The translations under genes and the position numbers were made by a program. The notes under the pieces are model-generated. The model did no database searches and was not told where the DNA came from. It worked only from the letters and a program-made list of their open reading frames with translations. 64,000 nucleotides of DNA from Diphasiastrum complanatum (Eukaryota > Streptophyta > Lycopodiopsida > Lycopodiales > Lycopodiaceae). Position 1 is the stretch's first letter; each line of letters opens with the position of its first letter. Positions 60,755-64,000 of this stretch are shown in pieces. The stretch lies in contig CM055106.1 of assembly GCA_029204225.1 (NCBI GenBank), forward strand, positions 17,742,149 through 17,806,148. Direction: 5' to 3'.

Positions 60755-61176
60755 AAACCGTACAGCAACTTTCAATTCAAGTTACTTTGTGTTTTTTGGT
60801 CCCAAAATCACAATACTAGTTCATTTTTGGTGCTTTTTGAAGCATAGTATTGATCTAGATTCATTCTAACTAATGCCTATGACCAAATAGTGTTTTGGAT
60901 CATTGAAGCATTTCTTTTTAGAGTCTAAGATCAGATCTAAGAGGCTGATTTGTTCAGATCCTTAGTTGAAGTGAAATCTCTAAGAAAAGTGTAAAGCAAT
61001 TTTTTTTGTGAGAGTGAAAGCTAGAAATTTTTGGTAAGATCTTTGAGTATCATTCAAGCTTGTGTGTTAGTTTGATAGAGACAAGCCTATAGGCATTCTA
61101 GTAAGCTTTAGGCCACTTCATAGATCTTTTAAAATTCAAAAATCTTTGTGATTTTTAAAAGAGCATTCATTCTAAA

Positions 61177-64000
61177 ATGTCATCCATGGGTGGATATTTG
61201 ATGGAATCAAGTGAGAGACTCACTTCCACAAATTATTCCATTTGGAAAGTGAGAATGGAATCACTCCTAGTGATCCATGATCTATATGACATAGTTCAAG
61301 GAGTAGAGGAAGAGCCTCAAACTCCCCAAGAACAAGCCAAATACAAGAAGAGAGCAAGATTAGCTCTACATTGCATAAAGTTAAATGTATGCAATGACCT
61401 CTTGAAAGAGGTGTCTTCTTGTACCTCATCCAAAGAGGCTTGGGATTCATTAAAGAGCATTTATGAATCCAACAATACTTCAAGAATCCTCATGCTAAGA
61501 AATCAAGTTTTCCAAAGCATGAAAGGAAGTGGAGAGAGTGGACAAGAGTATGTTCTTAGGATCAAATCTCTTAACAAGGAGTTAAGTGCAATAGGAGAGA
61601 AGATCCAAGATCAAGAACTAGTACAAATCATTTTGAATGGTCTAAGTGATGAGTTTACCAACTTAGTCCAATCATTTGCCATTCAAGACTCTCTTCCATC
61701 CATTGAAAAGTTGCACAATGTTCTTGTGGCCGAGGAGAGTAGGCTTCTACACCTCAAGACAAGAATGGATAGCATGTCACTTAATGGAGGAGAGGAGAAA
61801 GCTAACTTTACATCTAAAGGCAAGAAAAAGCAAAATCCATTCAAGAAAAATCAAGGCAAGGAGGCCGAGATGAAGAATGGAGGATCTACCTCCAAAGGCA
61901 AAGTGAAGAACAAGGCAAAACTAAAGTGTTTCTTTTGTGGAAAGAAAGGACACTTTGCCTCAGAATGCTACTTGAAGAAGAATCAACAAGCCAAAGGAGA
62001 TCAAGGGAACATTGCTCAAGAGGAAGAATATGAGGATGGATTCAACACATCCTTAATGGTTGCATCTACACCAACTTCAAGTCAAGACACATGGTGGATA
62101 GATAGTGGGGCTAGTTCCCACATGTCCTTTAACAAGCATTATTTTTCTACTCTTCTATCTTGTAATGACTCTAAGAAGTCAATATACACTGCTAGTGATC
62201 AAGCATGCAAGATAGATGGCATAGGATCTATACCTCTTTGTTTAGGCACATCTAAAAGGATAGATCTAGATAATGTTTTGTATGTTCCTACCATTTCAAG
62301 AAACTTGCTTAGTGTAGGACAATTAATGGACAATGGACTAGATGTACATTTCAAGAATGGAGTTTGTTCCATCTTGAAAAATGATAAGTGCATAGCTAGT
62401 GGCATTAAGCAAGGTAGACTTTTCAAGTTGGATGCTAATGTTGCAAGTGAAAGTGTGAACTTGGCTAGGGAGGAGCTAACTCAAGTGGAGCTTTGGCATA
62501 AGAGATTAGGCCATCCTAATCTTCAATCTATGGAGTCAATGGCAAGCAAGGAACTAGCTCTCGGCCTACCAAGAGCTTTCAAGAAGTGTGGAAAAATGTG
62601 TGAGGCATGTGGCCTTGCAAAGTCACACAAATCTTCTTACAAGAAATCTTCATCAAGATCTCTCTCTCCCTTGGATCTCATACATTCTGATGTACATAGT
62701 TTTTCACATGCAAGTAATGGAGGTGCCTTGATGTATGTAACTTTTATAGATGATTGTACTAGATTCACATGGATTGAGTTACTATCAAAGAAAAATCTTG
62801 TTTATGAAGCTTTCATTAAGTTCAAGTCTCTAGTAGAGAAACAACTTAGTACTTCTATCAAAGCACTAAGATGTGATAATGGAGGAGAGTACACCTCCAA
62901 TAAAATGAAAGACTTTTGTGAGATCAATGGTATTAAGTTACAATACACTTGTTCCTACACCCCTCAACAAAATGGGGTGGCCGAGAGGAAAAATAGGAGT
63001 CTATGTGAGTGTGCAAAGTCCTTGAGGCTTGATGCATCACTTCCCATCTCATTTTGGGGAGAAGCCATAACATGTGCTAATTATTTGTGTAATAGACTTC
63101 CTAGTAGTGCTATAGATGGGATCTCACCTTATCAAGCCTTGTTTGATAAGAAACCCAATGTAAAATATTTTAAGATCTTTGGATGTACTTGTTATGTACA
63201 CATTCCTTTGGAGACTAGAAGGAAAGAAGATGCTACCTCCTTCAAAGGAATCTTTGTTGGCTATGGAGAAAATAGCAAGGGATATAGGATATATGATCCT
63301 ACATCCAAGAAAGTAAAGGTAAGCAAGGATGTACTTTTTGATGAGTCACAATTTGCTAAGAGCTTGTCAAATGGATCTAACCCATTGTGCATTGAAGATC
63401 TTGACAAATCCGAGGAGGATCTTGACAAACCCGAGGAGGATCATGACAAACCCGAGGATGGAGATTTGGATCCAAGTCAAAAGGGGCCAAGAAGATCATC
63501 AAGGAGCAAGGCCGAGCCCTCAAGGCTTACCTATGTGGACAAGGGAAAGCAAAAGGAAGGCTCTACATCTTCTACCTCTTACTCTTTTTTAGCTACATTG
63601 ATTGAAGAACCATCATCTTTTGAAGAAGCATGTAAATCTAAAGTTTGGAGAGATGCAATGCAAGTAGAGTATGATGCATTAGAAGAAAATCATACTTGGA
63701 ATCTTGTAAATCTTCCAAGAGGAAAGAAACCACTTGCATGTAAGTGGATTTATAGAATTAAGTACAATCAAGATGGATCTATTAGTAAATACAAAGCTAG
63801 GCTTGTTGCTAAGGGATTTCTTCAAATAAAAGGATTGGATTATGAAGAAACATTTGCACCTGTAGCTAAGCTTGTAACTATTAGATTAATCATTTGCATT
63901 GCTACTTTGTTCAAATGGGATCTCTACCAAATGGATGTGACAAATGCCTTCTTGAATGGCTTCTTAGAAGAGGAAATCTACATGATGCAACCCGAGGGCT
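61177..64000 (+). CDS. Copia Gag-Pol polyprotein, intact, runs off window
   Basis: An unbroken frame of 941 codons from ATG 61177 to the window edge. Gag: SERLTSTNYSIWKVRMESLL at the start and zinc knuckle CFFCGKKGHFASEC (251-264). Protease: WIDSGASSHM with D309. Integrase zinc finger H441, H446, C475, C478; catalytic triad D505 (IHSDVHS), D567 (RCDNGGEY) and E603 (QQNGVAER), a perfect DD35E spacing. A linker near residues 740-762 has a 7-residue repeat (EDLDKSE, EDLDKPE, EDHDKPE). RT starts near residue 823 (WRDAMQVEYDALEENHTW), with KARLVAKGFLQ and YQMDVTNAFLNG; the YVDD motif, RNase H and 3' LTR lie beyond 64000. No stop or shift: the best candidate in the window for a recently active element. 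Confidence 0.95.
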   Translation, partial: MSSMGGYLMESSERLTSTNYSIWKVRMESLLVIHDLYDIVQGVEEEPQTPQEQAKYKKRARLALHCIKLNVCNDLLKEVSSCTSSKEAWDSLKSIYESNNTSRILMLRNQVFQSMKGSGESGQEYVLRIKSLNKELSAIGEKIQDQELVQIILNGLSDEFTNLVQSFAIQDSLPSIEKLHNVLVAEESRLLHLKTRMDSMSLNGGEEKANFTSKGKKKQNPFKKNQGKEAEMKNGGSTSKGKVKNKAKLKCFFCGKKGHFASECYLKKNQQAKGDQGNIAQEEEYEDGFNTSLMVASTPTSSQDTWWIDSGASSHMSFNKHYFSTLLSCNDSKKSIYTASDQACKIDGIGSIPLCLGTSKRIDLDNVLYVPTISRNLLSVGQLMDNGLDVHFKNGVCSILKNDKCIASGIKQGRLFKLDANVASESVNLAREELTQVELWHKRLGHPNLQSMESMASKELALGLPRAFKKCGKMCEACGLAKSHKSSYKKSSSRSLSPLDLIHSDVHSFSHASNGGALMYVTFIDDCTRFTWIELLSKKNLVYEAFIKFKSLVEKQLSTSIKALRCDNGGEYTSNKMKDFCEINGIKLQYTCSYTPQQNGVAERKNRSLCECAKSLRLDASLPISFWGEAITCANYLCNRLPSSAIDGISPYQALFDKKPNVKYFKIFGCTCYVHIPLETRRKEDATSFKGIFVGYGENSKGYRIYDPTSKKVKVSKDVLFDESQFAKSLSNGSNPLCIEDLDKSEEDLDKPEEDHDKPEDGDLDPSQKGPRRSSRSKAEPSRLTYVDKGKQKEGSTSSTSYSFLATLIEEPSSFEEACKSKVWRDAMQVEYDALEENHTWNLVNLPRGKKPLACKWIYRIKYNQDGSISKYKARLVAKGFLQIKGLDYEETFAPVAKLVTIRLIICIATLFKWDLYQMDVTNAFLNGFLEEEIYMMQPEG
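63398..63462 (+). repeat. 21-bp in-frame tandem repeat in the copia linker
   Basis: GATCTTGACAAATCCGAGGA and two near-copies encode EDLDKSE-type heptads. Placed between integrase and RT, where copia proteins tolerate length change. Confidence 0.85.

Overview
The window is nuclear DNA of a land plant. The evidence is a spliced plastid-type 3-oxoacyl-ACP synthase I gene, a plant-type Shewanella-like phosphatase 2 gene, short GT-AG introns, and a dense load of Ty1/copia and Ty3/gypsy LTR retrotransposons primed from initiator-methionine tRNA or with an Athila-like TGGCGCC primer site. The sequence is AT-rich. I cannot fix the clade from the sequence alone. The heavy nested retroelement load and a LINE with a restriction-like endonuclease would suit a large-genome lineage such as a fern or lycophyte, but that is a guess. 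No rRNA, tRNA or CRISPR array was seen.

Only two ordinary host genes are clear. The last five exons of KAS I lie at 1990-3723; the rest of the gene must be upstream or lost. An apparently intact SLP2 phosphatase reading frame lies at 31602-32846. A 147-codon orphan frame (57810-58250) and two possible exons (12315-12412, 12953-13095) are the only other host-gene candidates. Everything else recognisable is mobile DNA.

Layout: 3985-5560, decayed hAT (DUF659) transposase, minus strand. 5905-7565, (CT)n-bearing repeat modules around an ORF1-only LINE. 7565-11765, 5'-complete but 3'-truncated gypsy. 14947-15545, copia fragment. About 16790-18880, copia LTR, leader and deleted gag. 18885-30793, gypsy fragments, including a gypsy body split in its protease by a complete 5.8-kb non-coding LTR element (22626-28450) with a perfect 5-bp target duplication. 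31602-32846, SLP2. About 35330-37635, minus-strand LINE with CCHC and restriction-like endonuclease motifs, abutting a gypsy integrase fragment (37636-38990). 39803-40992, truncated copia. 41269-45471, 5' half of an Athila-like gypsy, minus strand. 45484-45945, copia integrase fragment. 46185-47580, a 1.4-kb foldback made of nested palindromes. 47723-52319, two inverted copies of a 247-bp copia LTR and a decayed copia pol. 54060-54870, gag-protease relic. 55875-57575, a Tigger/pogo transposase interrupted by a 361-bp MITE. 59784-64000, a copia element with LTR, primer site and an uninterrupted 941-codon Gag-Pol frame running off the window.

The most unusual observations are: the hierarchical palindrome at 46-47.6 kb, whose building block recurs in the MITE at 56.3 kb; two LTR families whose ends read GTTA...AACT instead of TG...CA; an ORF1-only LINE resembling the HAL1 class of mammals; an RLE-type LINE in a plant; and palindromic CACACGTGTG boxes repeated through the LTR and leader of the intact copia element.
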